A stretch of 64,000 nucleotides of DNA. Origin: Pseudomonas putida W15Oct28 (lineage in GTDB: Bacteria; Pseudomonadota; Gammaproteobacteria; Pseudomonadales; Pseudomonadaceae). Made by a program: the position numbers and the translations under genes. Of this stretch, positions 48,288-57,460 are shown piece after piece (the first letter of the stretch is position 1; every line of letters starts with the position of its first letter). The DNA lies in contig NZ_JENB01000004.1 of NCBI RefSeq assembly GCF_000708715.2, positions 124,001-188,000 of the forward strand, in the 5' to 3' direction. The notes beneath the pieces were generated by a model, which saw nothing but the letters and a program-made list of their open reading frames with translations, ran no database searches and was not told the DNA's origin.

Positions 48288-48383
48288 ACCGGCCTCTTCG
48301 CGGGCTTGCCCGCTCCCACAGGTGCGATGCTTCCTTCAGTCCCAGCGCAATACCTGTGGGAGCGGGCAAGCCCGCGAAGAGGG
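48288..48383. repeat. Paired REP-like palindrome, CTCTTCGCGGGCTTGCCCGC type
   Basis: Inverted ~33-base copies directly after the speC terminator, before the convergent Sel1 gene. Confidence 0.9.
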
Positions 48384-48397
48384 CGGCACAGTCGACA

Positions 48398-49147
48398 TCA
48401 TGCTTCGCGCCGTTCGATCTCTTCGGCATAGCGCGCCGCAAAGGCCATCAACACCGGCCCCGCGCCCTGCAAGGTGACCAACGCCGCGCGCAGGAAGTTC
48501 ATGTTCCCCTCAACCCGCGCCTGCTCCAGCCACTGCCCAGCCTCGGCCAGTTGCCCGCGCTCGACCAGCACCAGCCCCAGGCTGAACATCCCACGGAAAT
48601 CCCCCGCCTCGGCCGAGCGCCGATACCAGCGCACCGCCCGCGCCGGGCTGGGCGCCGTGGCAATGCCCTGCTCCAGGTAACGCCCATACAGGTTCATCGA
48701 CTTGGCATGCCCCAGCTGCGCAGCCTTCTCGTAACACTGCAGCGCCTGTGCCTGGTTGGCCGGCACGCCGCGCCCGGTGGCCAGCAGGTTGCCCAGGTTG
48801 TAAAGGCCCCAGTCCAGCCCGGCGTCGGCCGCACGCGCATAATGAATGGCCGCCTGCGTCAGGCTTGGCTCACCGCCCCACCCATGCTCCAGGCAACGCC
48901 CGAGCATGTTGTGCGCCATGGCACTGCCGCCCTGTGCGGCGATGCCAAACCAGCGCCGGGCCACGGTGGCATCTTCTTCGATACCGCGTCCATCCAGCAG
49001 GATCTGCCCCAGCAGCAACTGCGCCTCGACCGCGCCCTGCCCCGCCGCTGCCAGGATTGCCTGGGCAGCTTTACCGGGGCTCTCCTCCAGCATGGCCTGC
49101 AAGCCGGCCACATCCACCACTTCCTCACGTCGCAACTGATAAGACAC
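48398..49147 (-). CDS. Sel1-like repeat protein
   Basis: A 249-residue protein of about six Sel1-like/TPR-like helical repeats (for example AQGGSAMAHNMLGRCLEHGWGG, AADAGLDWGLYNLGNLLATG, AQLGHAKSMNLYGRYLEQGI). No signal peptide is visible, so it is probably cytoplasmic. Such repeats mediate protein interactions. It is 3 bases downstream of piuC and so co-transcribed with it; the pairing is conserved in pseudomonads but its role is unknown. Confidence 0.87.
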   Translation of the reverse strand: MSYQLRREEVVDVAGLQAMLEESPGKAAQAILAAAGQGAVEAQLLLGQILLDGRGIEEDATVARRWFGIAAQGGSAMAHNMLGRCLEHGWGGEPSLTQAAIHYARAADAGLDWGLYNLGNLLATGRGVPANQAQALQCYEKAAQLGHAKSMNLYGRYLEQGIATAPSPARAVRWYRRSAEAGDFRGMFSLGLVLVERGQLAEAGQWLEQARVEGNMNFLRAALVTLQGAGPVLMAFAARYAEEIERREA

Positions 49148-49150
49148 GGT

Positions 49151-49831
49151 TCAGACCTCGGCCCAGCGGCGTAACAGGTTGTGGTAGGTGCCGGTCAGCT
49201 GCAGCAACGAGGGGTGCTCCGGCACATCAGCGGTCAGTTGCTGGATGGCATTGTCCATCTCGAACAGCAGCGCCCGCTGGCTGTCCTCGCGCACCAGGCT
49301 CTGGGTCCAGAAGAATGCGGCATAACGCTGGCCTCGGGTCACCGGGTTGACCTTGTGCAGGCTGGTGCCGGGGTACAGCACCAGGTCACCGGCAGCCAGT
49401 TTGACCTGCTGCACGCCGTAGGTGTCCTGAATCACCAGCTCGCCGCCATCGTAGCTGTCCGGGTCGCTGAGGAACAGCGTCGAAGACAGGTCGGTACGCA
49501 CCCGCTCCGGACTGCCTTGGGGCTGACGCAAGGCGTTATCAATGTGAAAGCCGAAATTGCCACCCTCGCGGTAGCAGTTGATCAACGGCGGGAACACCTT
49601 GTGCGGCAGGGCCGCCGACATGAAGCGCGGGGTTTTCCACAGGCGGTCGATCAGCGCAGCGCCGATTTCCTTGGCCAAAGGGTGCCCTTCCGGCAACTGC
49701 AGGTTGTGTTTGGCCTTGGCCGATTGGTAACCGGCAGTCACCTTGCCATCGGCCCAGTCGGCCTGCTCCAGCGCCTCGCGGATACGGGCCAGTTCATCAG
49801 CGTCAAACAGGCCTGGGATGTGAAGCAGCAT
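49151..49831 (-). CDS. piuC: PiuC/PKHD-type Fe(II)/2-oxoglutarate hydroxylase
   Basis: A 226-residue dioxygenase. The iron ligands are His96 and Asp98 (FHIDNAL) and His159 (SLHKVNP); Arg169 (RGQRY) should hold 2-oxoglutarate. E. coli YbiX is the relative and sits beside the catecholate receptor Fiu, as this gene does beside the divergent receptor. PiuC probably acts on siderophore-derived molecules in iron uptake; its exact substrate is unknown. Transcription is likely Fur-controlled. Confidence 0.93.
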   Translation of the reverse strand: MLLHIPGLFDADELARIREALEQADWADGKVTAGYQSAKAKHNLQLPEGHPLAKEIGAALIDRLWKTPRFMSAALPHKVFPPLINCYREGGNFGFHIDNALRQPQGSPERVRTDLSSTLFLSDPDSYDGGELVIQDTYGVQQVKLAAGDLVLYPGTSLHKVNPVTRGQRYAAFFWTQSLVREDSQRALLFEMDNAIQQLTADVPEHPSLLQLTGTYHNLLRRWAEV

Positions 49832-49860
49832 GGCGCAGCACCGTTAGGAAATGTAAACGT

Positions 49861-49879
49861 GTCAATGATATTGATTCCC
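49861..49879. promoter_or_regulatory. Possible Fur box between piuC and the receptor gene
   Basis: TCAATGATATTGATTCC; its complement AATCAATATCATTGAC matches the Fur consensus AATGATAATCATTATC at 11 of 16 positions by eye. It is ~30 bases upstream of piuC, where a repressor would act. Confidence 0.45.
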
Positions 49880-49985
49880 TTTTGCGCTACACAAGCCCCA
49901 TTCGCCGCTTAAGACGTTTCAGCTTGATGAAACCGTAAAGGCAAATTGTAAAGATTGTAAATTCTTCACGAATGGTAACGGATCT

Positions 49986-50004
49986 CAATTGTGAGTCACA
50001 ATTG
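49986..50004. promoter_or_regulatory. Perfect 19-bp palindrome upstream of the receptor gene
   Basis: CAATTGTGA-G-TCACAATTG, arms of 9 bases around one centre base, 48 bases before the receptor ATG. It has the length of a Fur site but a different sequence; the TGTGA/TCACA core recalls CRP sites, whose half-sites are, however, 6 bases apart. Likely an operator; the protein is unknown. Confidence 0.55.
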
Positions 50005-50052
50005 CTTACATTAAGATCCGCGGCCACATCACCTTGGGGAAGGTCCTTAGCA

Positions 50053-52344
50053 ATGCGCCAGTACGTACCATCTGCAGTGAGTTCACCACGCCTGATCGTA
50101 TCCGCCATCGGCGTCGCGCTTAGCGCCACATCGGTCTACGCCGCCGACCCGGCCGCCAACAGCGCGATCACCCTCGACGCCACCAGCGTCAACGGCAAGG
50201 CTGAACAGGCCAGCACCGATTACAAGGTGGAGAAGGCCGCCTCGCAGAAGTACACCGCGCCGCTGGTAGACACCCCGCGCTCGGTTACCGTCATCCCGCA
50301 GCAAGTGATCAAGGACACCAACGCCCTGACCCTGCAGGATGCCCTGCGCACCGTGCCAGGCATCACCTTTGGCGCCGGCGAAGGCGGCAACCCGCAAGGC
50401 GACCGTCCGTTCATCCGCGGCTTCGACGCCCAGGGCGATACTTACCTGGACGGCGTGCGTGACACTGGCGCGCAAACCCGCGAAATCTTCGCCATCGAGT
50501 CGGTGGAAGTTGCCAAGGGCCCGAACTCGGCCATCGGTGGCCGTGGCGCTGCCGGCGGTACCATCAACCTGGTGAGCAAGCGTGCACACCTGGGCAACTC
50601 GCTGGACGGCGCCTGGACCTGGGGCAGCGACCAGACCCAGCGCTACACCTTCGATGGCAACTACCAGTTCAGCGATACCGTTGCCGGCCGCCTGAACCTG
50701 ATGACCCACGAAAGCAACGTCGCCGGCCGCGACAAGGTCAACTACGACCGTTGGGGTATCGCCCCGTCGCTGGCCTTCGGCCTGGGCACCCCGACCCGCG
50801 TCAACCTCGACTATTACCACCTGGAAAGCGACGACCTGCCGGATTCGGGCATCCCGTACACCATCCCGACCAACGGCAGCGGCGGGCGCACCTCGGCACA
50901 CCCGAGCAAGCCGAATGACGGCGGCGACAGCGATAACTTCTATGGCCTGACCGGCCGTGACTTCCGCAAGAGCCGTGTAGACATCGCCACCTTCGCGATC
51001 GAACACGACCTGACCGACGCGCTGACCATCAAGAACACCCTGCGTCACGGCAACAGCATGCAGGACTACATCCTGACCCAGCCTGACGACAGCAAGGGCA
51101 ACGTCAACAACGGCAGTGTGTGGCGCCGTGCCAACACCCGTGTCGGCAACACCGCCACCACCACCAACCAGACCGACCTGTTCGGCGAATTCTATGTCGG
51201 TGGTATGAAAAACAGCTTCTCCACCGGTATCGAACTGAGCCGTGAAGAGAGTGACCGTTCGTCCTACACCGTCAATACCGACACCGTGCCCGGCGGCGCA
51301 GCCAACACCAACTGCACCCCCGGCATGATCGGCGCTAGCAGCGGCTACAATTGCACCTCGCTGAGCAACCCGAACCCGGATGATCCGTGGAACGGCAGCA
51401 TCTCGCGCAATTACGCTGGCACCACCACCAATAGCAAGACCCGCGCGATCTATGTGTTCGACACCCTGGAGCTCACCCCCGAGTGGCTGGTCAACATGGG
51501 CCTGCGCTACGACCACTTCGACACCGACTACAAGACCTACAACGCCGCTGGCACTACCACAGCCAAAGGTAAAGATGTCAGCGAGTTCGTGACCGGCCAG
51601 CTGGGCCTGGTGTGGAAACCGGCCGAAAACGGCAGCATCTACGTGTCCTACGCCACTTCTGCAACACCACCAGGCTCGATGCTCGGCGAAGGTACAGAAG
51701 GCAACCCGCTGGGTGGCACCCCGGACCGTAACGGCAACCTGTTGGCCAGCGACATGGAGCCAGAGGAAACCACCAACTACGAAATCGGTACCAAGTGGGA
51801 CCTGCTCGACCAGCGCCTGTCGCTGACCGCTGCGCTGTTCCGCACCGAGAAGGAAAACGCCCGCGTCCAGGTGGACACCACCACTTACGAAAACGTCGGC
51901 GAAACCCGCGTACAGGGCATCGAGCTGTCGGCCAGCGGCAAGCTCACCGACAAGTGGCAGGTATTTGCTGGCTACACCTACATGCAGGCTCGCCAGATCG
52001 ACGGCGGCCCGCTGGGCAAAGCCAACGACGGCAACCAGCTGCCGAACACCCCGAACAACAGCGCCAGCCTGTGGACGACCTACTCGATCACGCCGAAGCT
52101 GACCGTGGGTGGCGGTGCGTTCTACGTGGATGACGTGTACGGCAGTGTGGCCAACACCACCATGGTCGACAGCTACGTACGCTACGACGCCATGGCCGCC
52201 TACAAGCTGACCAAGAACGTCGACCTGCAGCTGAACGTGCAGAACCTGACCAACGAGGTGTACTACGACAAGGCCTTCTCCACCCACTTTGCCAACCAGG
52301 CGGCCGGGCGGACTGCTCTGTTGACCACCAGCGTCCACTTCTGA
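50053..52344 (+). CDS. piuA: Catecholate siderophore TonB-dependent receptor (PiuA/Fiu-like)
   Basis: A 763-residue outer-membrane receptor: signal peptide ending VYAAD (residue ~33), a plug domain (TPRSVTVIPQQVIKD; SVEVAKGPNSAIGGRGAAGG) and a barrel ending with Phe (TSVHF). There is no STN domain, so it is not a cell-surface-signalling receptor. E. coli Fiu and P. aeruginosa PiuA import monomeric catechol-iron and catechol-bearing cephalosporins. The symbol rests on similarity plus the divergent piuC. The ATG at 50053 is preceded by AAGG at 9 bases; earlier in-frame codons run through the operator region. Confidence 0.9.
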   Translation: MRQYVPSAVSSPRLIVSAIGVALSATSVYAADPAANSAITLDATSVNGKAEQASTDYKVEKAASQKYTAPLVDTPRSVTVIPQQVIKDTNALTLQDALRTVPGITFGAGEGGNPQGDRPFIRGFDAQGDTYLDGVRDTGAQTREIFAIESVEVAKGPNSAIGGRGAAGGTINLVSKRAHLGNSLDGAWTWGSDQTQRYTFDGNYQFSDTVAGRLNLMTHESNVAGRDKVNYDRWGIAPSLAFGLGTPTRVNLDYYHLESDDLPDSGIPYTIPTNGSGGRTSAHPSKPNDGGDSDNFYGLTGRDFRKSRVDIATFAIEHDLTDALTIKNTLRHGNSMQDYILTQPDDSKGNVNNGSVWRRANTRVGNTATTTNQTDLFGEFYVGGMKNSFSTGIELSREESDRSSYTVNTDTVPGGAANTNCTPGMIGASSGYNCTSLSNPNPDDPWNGSISRNYAGTTTNSKTRAIYVFDTLELTPEWLVNMGLRYDHFDTDYKTYNAAGTTTAKGKDVSEFVTGQLGLVWKPAENGSIYVSYATSATPPGSMLGEGTEGNPLGGTPDRNGNLLASDMEPEETTNYEIGTKWDLLDQRLSLTAALFRTEKENARVQVDTTTYENVGETRVQGIELSASGKLTDKWQVFAGYTYMQARQIDGGPLGKANDGNQLPNTPNNSASLWTTYSITPKLTVGGGAFYVDDVYGSVANTTMVDSYVRYDAMAAYKLTKNVDLQLNVQNLTNEVYYDKAFSTHFANQAAGRTALLTTSVHF

Positions 52345-52386
52345 TGTCGGGATTGGGTTGATCCGCTAGAAAGGCTGCTCCTGTAG

Positions 52387-52482
52387 CGGCCTCTTCGCGG
52401 GCTTGCCCGCTCCCACAGGTACACCACAACCTTCAAAACCTGTGGTGTACCTGTGGGAGCGGGCAAGCCCGCGAAAGGGCCG
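52387..52482. repeat. Paired REP-like palindrome, CTCTTCGCGGGCTTGCCCGC type
   Basis: Inverted ~33-base copies with an internal inverted repeat of GGTGTACCT/AGGTACACC in the spacer, between the receptor and reductase genes. Confidence 0.9.
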
Positions 52483-52514
52483 CTTCAGGCTTCCAATAAA
52501 AGAAGCCCACCCCT

Positions 52515-52539
52515 GCCCCGTTCATTGAGCGGGGCTTTT
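52515..52539 (+). terminator. Intrinsic terminator after the receptor gene
   Basis: GCCCCG/CGGGGC stem, 9-base loop, then TTTT, 59 bases before the reductase start. It suggests the receptor and reductase are separate transcripts or partly attenuated. Confidence 0.7.
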
Positions 52540-52597
52540 GCGTATCAAGGCATAATGCACGCCGCGCAGTCTGCGGCAGCAACACAAGGTGATCGAT

Positions 52598-55153
52598 GTG
52601 GTGAAGAAGACGCTGTTCCAATTGCACTGGTTCTTTGGCATCACCGCTGGCCTGGTGCTGGCCTTGATGGGCATCACCGGGGCCCTGTACTCGTTTCAGG
52701 AAGAACTGCTGCGTGCGTTCAATGCCGATGTACTCAAGGTAGAAGTGCGCGCCGAGGGCGTGCTGCCGCCGGCCGAACTGGTACAACGGGTCGAGGCCCA
52801 GCAACACGACAAGGTGTCGATGCTGTGGGTCGACGTGCGTGAAGGCAATGCCGCACGCATCTTCTTCATGCCGGCACCGGGCGAGCGCCGTGGCGAGCTG
52901 CGCTATGCCGACCCGTATACCGGCGAACTCAAAGGTGAAGTGGCCGGGCAAGGCTTCTTCAACCTCATGCTCAACCTGCACCGTTTTCTGGCGATTGGCG
53001 ACACCGGCCGGCAGATCACCGGTGCCTGCACCCTGATGCTGGTGTTCTTCTGCCTGTCCGGCCTGTACCTGCGCTGGCCGCGCAAGGCGCTGGACTGGCG
53101 CACCTGGCTGACCTTCGACTGGGCCAAGAAAGGCCGAGCCTTCAACTGGGACCTGCACGCCGTGGCCGGTACCTGGTGCCTGCTGTTCTATCTTCTGTTC
53201 GCCCTGACCGGGCTGTTCTGGTCCTATGAGTGGTACCGCGAAGGCCTGAACAAGCTGCTGGCCGACGCGCCGGCCGCCGGCCAGCAACAAAAACGCGGCG
53301 AAGGCCGTGGCCGCCACGGGCCGCAGAAAATCGACAAGAATGCCCCGCCGCTGGTGGTCGACTATGACGCGATCTGGGCCAACCTCAAAAACGCCGCAGG
53401 CCCAGGCCTGGCCGCCTACAACCTGCGGCTGCCACCGGTTGGCGGCCAGCCGGCCAACCTGTTCTACCTGCTGGACAGCGCCGATCACCCGCGGGCCTTC
53501 AACACCCTGGAGCTGGACCCGGCCACCGGCCAGGTGAAAAGACACGACCGCTATACCGACAAGTCCTTCAAGGCCCAGCTGCTGCAGAGCGTCTACGCCC
53601 TGCACGTCGGCGAGTACTTCGGCCTGCCAGGGCGCATCATCGTCACCATCGCCAGCCTGACCATGCCGCTGTTCTTCGTCACGGGCTGGCTGCTGTACCT
53701 CGACCGCCGCCGCAAGAAGCGCCAGGTACGCGCAGCCCGTGGCAACGTTGCCAGCAATAGCGGCAGCGGTGACAGCTGGCTGATCGGCTTTGCCAGCCAG
53801 AGCGGCTTTGCCGAACAACTGGCCTGGCAAAGTGCCGGCCAGTTGCAGGCAGCCGGCCTGCCGGTGCAGGTACGCGCGCTGGCCGAACTGCGTGAAGACG
53901 ACCTGCGCCAAGCCCGCCGTGCGTTGTTCGTGGTCAGTACCTTCGGCGACGGCGAAGCACCCGACAGCGCCCGCGCCTTCGAGCGCAAGGTGCTCGGCCA
54001 GCCGTGGGCACTGAACCACCTCAACTACGCCCTGCTCGCCTTGGGCGACCGCCAGTACCCGCACTTCTGCGGCTTCGCCCGTCGCCTGCAGGCGTGGCTG
54101 GGGGAGCGCGGCGCCAGCAGCGCATTCAGCCCGGTGGAAGTGGACAACGCCGACCAGGCCGCCCTGCAGCAATGGCAACAGGAGCTGGCGCAACTGACCG
54201 GCGCCCAGCCAGTGGCCGCCTGGCAGCCGCCAAGCTTTGGCAACTGGTCACTGGTGCGTCGCGAACTGCTCAACCCGGGCAGCCAGGGCCAGCCGGTGTA
54301 CTTGCTTGGCCTGCTGCCTGAAGAGCCTGCAAGCTGGGAGGCCGGCGACCTGGTCGAGGTCTTGCCGCTCAATGGGCAGCCACGGATCGACGCGTTCCTC
54401 AAAGGCATGGCACTGGACGCCAGCGCCCGGGTACAAGTGAATGGCCTTGGCGAAACGCTTGCCCAGGCCTTGGCTGGCCGCCAACTGCCGGCGCGCCGTG
54501 ATCACCTGGTCGGCTTGCAGCCGCAAGCGCTGGTGGATGCACTGGTGCCGATCGGCAGCCGCGAGTACTCCATCGCCTCGATCGCCAGTGACGGCGCGCT
54601 GGAGCTGATCGTGCGACAGGAGCGCCATGCCGATGGCAACCTGGGCCTGGGCTCCGGCTGGCTCACCGAATACCTGCCACTAAACGGTACGCTGAGCCTG
54701 CGCCTGCGGCGCAACAGCGGCTTCCACCTGCCGGAGACCGCAGCACCGATGATCCTGATCGGTAACGGCACAGGCCTGGCCGGCCTGCGCAGCCTGATCA
54801 GGGCACGGGTGAATGCTGGCGAGCAGCGCAACTGGCTGCTGTTTGGCGAGCGTAACCGGGCGCATGACCTGCTGTGTGGTGACGAGCTGCAAGGCTGGCT
54901 GCAGAACGGCGACCTGGCACGCCTGGACCTGGCGTTCTCGCGGGATCAGGCCGAGAAGGTGTATGTGCAGGATGTGTTGCTGCAGCAGGCTGAAGAGTTC
55001 AAGCGCTGGGTGGCGGATGGCGCCTGTGTGTATGTCTGCGGCAGCCTGCAAGGCATGGCTGCGGGGGTGGATGCGGCGCTTGACGGCATGCTCGGGGAAG
55101 CCGTTGTGCAGCAACTGATCGAGGATGGGCGGTATCGGCGGGATGTTTACTGA
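52598..55153 (+). CDS. PepSY-flavodoxin-reductase fusion (sulfite-reductase-flavoprotein-like)
   Basis: An 851-residue fusion. Residues ~1-375 are a PepSY-associated membrane domain with four helices (near 12-35, 145-165, 195-220 and 345-365) and a periplasmic loop. Then a flavodoxin domain (~390-535; [12 protein letters not shown] is the FMN phosphate loop, [10 protein letters not shown] and [12 protein letters not shown] later) and an FAD/NADPH reductase domain (~545-851; [32 protein letters not shown]). It should pass electrons from NADPH across the inner membrane, plausibly to reduce ferric siderophore. GTG 52598 is chosen because AAGG is 8 bases upstream; GTG 52589 is possible. Confidence 0.9.
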   Translation: MVKKTLFQLHWFFGITAGLVLALMGITGALYSFQEELLRAFNADVLKVEVRAEGVLPPAELVQRVEAQQHDKVSMLWVDVREGNAARIFFMPAPGERRGELRYADPYTGELKGEVAGQGFFNLMLNLHRFLAIGDTGRQITGACTLMLVFFCLSGLYLRWPRKALDWRTWLTFDWAKKGRAFNWDLHAVAGTWCLLFYLLFALTGLFWSYEWYREGLNKLLADAPAAGQQQKRGEGRGRHGPQKIDKNAPPLVVDYDAIWANLKNAAGPGLAAYNLRLPPVGGQPANLFYLLDSADHPRAFNTLELDPATGQVKRHDRYTDKSFKAQLLQSVYALHVGEYFGLPGRIIVTIASLTMPLFFVTGWLLYLDRRRKKRQVRAARGNVASNSGSGDSWLIGFASQSGFAEQLAWQSAGQLQAAGLPVQVRALAELREDDLRQARRALFVVSTFGDGEAPDSARAFERKVLGQPWALNHLNYALLALGDRQYPHFCGFARRLQAWLGERGASSAFSPVEVDNADQAALQQWQQELAQLTGAQPVAAWQPPSFGNWSLVRRELLNPGSQGQPVYLLGLLPEEPASWEAGDLVEVLPLNGQPRIDAFLKGMALDASARVQVNGLGETLAQALAGRQLPARRDHLVGLQPQALVDALVPIGSREYSIASIASDGALELIVRQERHADGNLGLGSGWLTEYLPLNGTLSLRLRRNSGFHLPETAAPMILIGNGTGLAGLRSLIRARVNAGEQRNWLLFGERNRAHDLLCGDELQGWLQNGDLARLDLAFSRDQAEKVYVQDVLLQQAEEFKRWVADGACVYVCGSLQGMAAGVDAALDGMLGEAVVQQLIEDGRYRRDVY

Positions 55154-55180
55154 TACTGGCCAGTGTCAGCAACCCAAAAC

Positions 55181-55295
55181 CTGTAGGAGCGGCCTTGTGT
55201 CGCGATGGGGCGCGCAGCGGCCCCAGCAATTTTTGCGGCGAAGCTGAAAAAGGGGCCGCTTCGCGCCCCATCGCGACACAAGGCCGCTCCTACAA
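55181..55295. repeat. Paired REP-like palindrome, TGTAGGAGCGGCCTTGTGTCGCGA type
   Basis: Inverted 27-base copies with inner GGGGCGCG... arms that also pair, between the convergent reductase and amidase genes; same type as 31195-31279. Confidence 0.9.
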
Positions 55296-55321
55296 CGGGC
55301 CAGTAACGGCCCGGTTTGGGT

Positions 55322-56113
55322 TCAATGGAGTTCGAAAGTATCGGCATCCAGGTTGGCCGGGAACTTGGCCCGGTACGCCGACAGTTCCGCCGCACTCAAC
55401 ACGGCGGTAAACACCCCGTCTGCCTCGCCGGCACTGAGCAGGCTTTCGCCCTGGAAGTCCAGCACCTGGCTGTCGCCCGAATAGGCAAAGCCCTTGCCGT
55501 CCGTGCCTACCCGGTTCACGGCCGCTACATAGCACAGGTTCTCGATGCCCCGCGCCGGCAACAGGCGGTTCCAGTGCTGGCGGCGCGCAGCCGGCCAGTT
55601 GGCGGTATACAGCAACAGGTCGGTGTCCTGGGCATCACGGCTCCACACCGGGAAGCGCAGGTCGTAGCAGATCAGCGGGCGAATCCGCCAGCCCTTCAGC
55701 TCGAACTGCACCTGGCGCTCGCCCGGGGTGTAGTGCTTGTGCTCACCGGCCATGCGGAACAGGTGGCGCTTGTCGTAGTGCAGGATTTCGCCGTCCGGCC
55801 GCGCCCATAGCAGGCGGTTGCGGTGGCTGCCGTCGGCGGCCTGGATGATCACGCTGCCGGTGATCACCGCGTTGCACTTCTTCGCCTGGGCCTTCAGCCA
55901 CTTGTAGGTCGGGCCGTTTTCCGGCTCGGCCAGGCTTTCGGACTGCATCGAGAAACCGGTGGTGAACATCTCAGGCAGAATCACCAGGTCCACCTCCCCC
56001 GCCTGCTCCAGCAGCACTTCGAAGTGCGCGTAGTTGGCCTCACGGTCATGCCAGGCCAGGGTGGTTTGCACCAGGGCAACTTTCAGGTTGGGCAGTGTGC
56101 TCAGATCGCGCAT
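55322..56113 (-). CDS. Nitrilase-family omega-amidase (YafV-like)
   Basis: A 263-residue amidase with the full nitrilase triad: Glu48 (LPEMF), Lys115 (YDKRHLF) and Cys149 (ICYDLRFP). Relatives hydrolyse alpha-ketoglutaramate or 2-oxo-4-methylthiobutyrate-linked amides in methionine salvage. The gene overlaps the 3' end of the upstream aminotransferase by 13 bases, and the pair is the expected glutamine transaminase/omega-amidase couple: the transaminase makes alpha-ketoglutaramate, this enzyme removes it. Confidence 0.9.
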   Translation of the reverse strand: MRDLSTLPNLKVALVQTTLAWHDREANYAHFEVLLEQAGEVDLVILPEMFTTGFSMQSESLAEPENGPTYKWLKAQAKKCNAVITGSVIIQAADGSHRNRLLWARPDGEILHYDKRHLFRMAGEHKHYTPGERQVQFELKGWRIRPLICYDLRFPVWSRDAQDTDLLLYTANWPAARRQHWNRLLPARGIENLCYVAAVNRVGTDGKGFAYSGDSQVLDFQGESLLSAGEADGVFTAVLSAAELSAYRAKFPANLDADTFELH

Positions 56114-57249
56114 AGTCGTTCCGCTGCCTGACGCAGCGTCTCCTCACGTTTGGCAAAGCACAGGCGTACCAGGCGTTGCTCGTGGATGGGTTGCTGGTAG
56201 AACACCGATACCGGGATGGTCGCCACACCGTGCTCGCGGGTGAGCCACAGCGACATGTCGACATCGCTCAGGTCCGGGCGGATCTGCGAGTAGTCCACCA
56301 GCTGGAAATAGGTGCCCGCCGTGCGGGTAAAGTTGAAACGCGAGCCTTCCAGCAAGCCGCAGAACAGGTCGCGCTTGGCCTGGTAGAAGGCCGGCAGCTC
56401 ATCGATATGCTCAGGGTGCTCGGCCATGAAGTCGGCCAGGGCGCACTGCAATGGCGTCACGCCGCAGAAGTTGACGTACTGGTGCACCTTGCGCAGCTCT
56501 GCGCTCAGCGCCGGGGGCGCGATCACGTAGCCGGTCTTCCAGCCGGTCACGTGGTAGGTCTTGCCGAACGAGCTGACCACGAAGGCACGTTGATACAGCT
56601 GCGCGTGGGCCAGCACGCTGGCGTGGCGAACACCGTCGTAAACCAGATGCTCGTAGACCTCGTCGCTGACCAGGTAGATATCGCGGTCGGCAATCAGCGT
56701 TGCCAACTGCTCAAGGTCTTCGCGGGTGATCAGTGCGCCACTGGGGTTGTGCGGCGAATTGAGGATGACCATGCGGGTGCGTGGGCTCAGCGCATCGCTG
56801 AACTTCTGCCAGTCGATACGGAAGTCGCCGTCGCTCAGTTGCACATGCACGCAGCGGCCACCGGCCAGTTCCACCGAGGGCTCGTAGCTGTCGTAGCACG
56901 GGTCGAAGACAATCACCTCGTCACCGGCATGCACCACCGCCTGGATGGCACAGAAGATCGCCTCGGTGGCACCGGGGGTGATGGTCACTTCCTGGTCGGC
57001 ATCCACCTGTGCGCCATACAGCCGCGCCACCTTGGCCGCCACTTGCTGGCGCAAGGCCGGCAGGCCGGTCATTGGCGAATACTGGTTGTGCCCGGCAGCC
57101 ACATGCCGGCCCACTGCATCGAGCAGGGCCTGCGGGCCGTTGAAATCAGGAAAACCCTGGGACAGGTTGAGCGCGCCGGTCTGCACGGCGAGCTGGGACA
57201 TGGTGGTGAAGATGGTCGTGCCGACATTCGGCAGTTTGCTGCGGATCAT
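56101..57249 (-). CDS. Class I/II aminotransferase (methionine/glutamine, YbdL-like)
   Basis: A 382-residue PLP aminotransferase of fold type I. Lys230 in SSFGKTYHVTGWK forms the internal aldimine; NSPHNPSG, SDEVYEHLVYDG and a C-terminal RLCFAKREETL complete the family features. E. coli YbdL and kynurenine aminotransferase/glutamine transaminase K are the closest types, using methionine or glutamine with 2-oxo-4-methylthiobutyrate. The overlapping amidase supports a methionine-salvage role. The start ATG follows GAAAGAGGGCTCC. Confidence 0.9.
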   Translation of the reverse strand: MIRSKLPNVGTTIFTTMSQLAVQTGALNLSQGFPDFNGPQALLDAVGRHVAAGHNQYSPMTGLPALRQQVAAKVARLYGAQVDADQEVTITPGATEAIFCAIQAVVHAGDEVIVFDPCYDSYEPSVELAGGRCVHVQLSDGDFRIDWQKFSDALSPRTRMVILNSPHNPSGALITREDLEQLATLIADRDIYLVSDEVYEHLVYDGVRHASVLAHAQLYQRAFVVSSFGKTYHVTGWKTGYVIAPPALSAELRKVHQYVNFCGVTPLQCALADFMAEHPEHIDELPAFYQAKRDLFCGLLEGSRFNFTRTAGTYFQLVDYSQIRPDLSDVDMSLWLTREHGVATIPVSVFYQQPIHEQRLVRLCFAKREETLRQAAERLCAI

Positions 57250-57358
57250 GGAGCCCTCTTTCCTGGGGTGTATCCGGCACGGGGTGGAGTCCGAGCATAG
57301 CGGATCGAGCAGTCAGGAAAAAGGTTGAAACAATAGGGGGATTGCTTTGGATCAAAGG

Positions 57359-57450
57359 GCCTCTTCGCGGGCTTGCCCGCTCCCACAAGTCCTCCACAGA
57401 TTTTGAATACTGTGCAGCACCTGTGGGAGCGGGCAAGCCCGCGAAGAAGC
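57359..57450. repeat. Paired REP-like palindrome, CTCTTCGCGGGCTTGCCCGC type
   Basis: Inverted ~30-base copies between der and the aminotransferase gene, both on the minus strand. Confidence 0.9.
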
Positions 57451-57460
57451 TGACGCGGAA

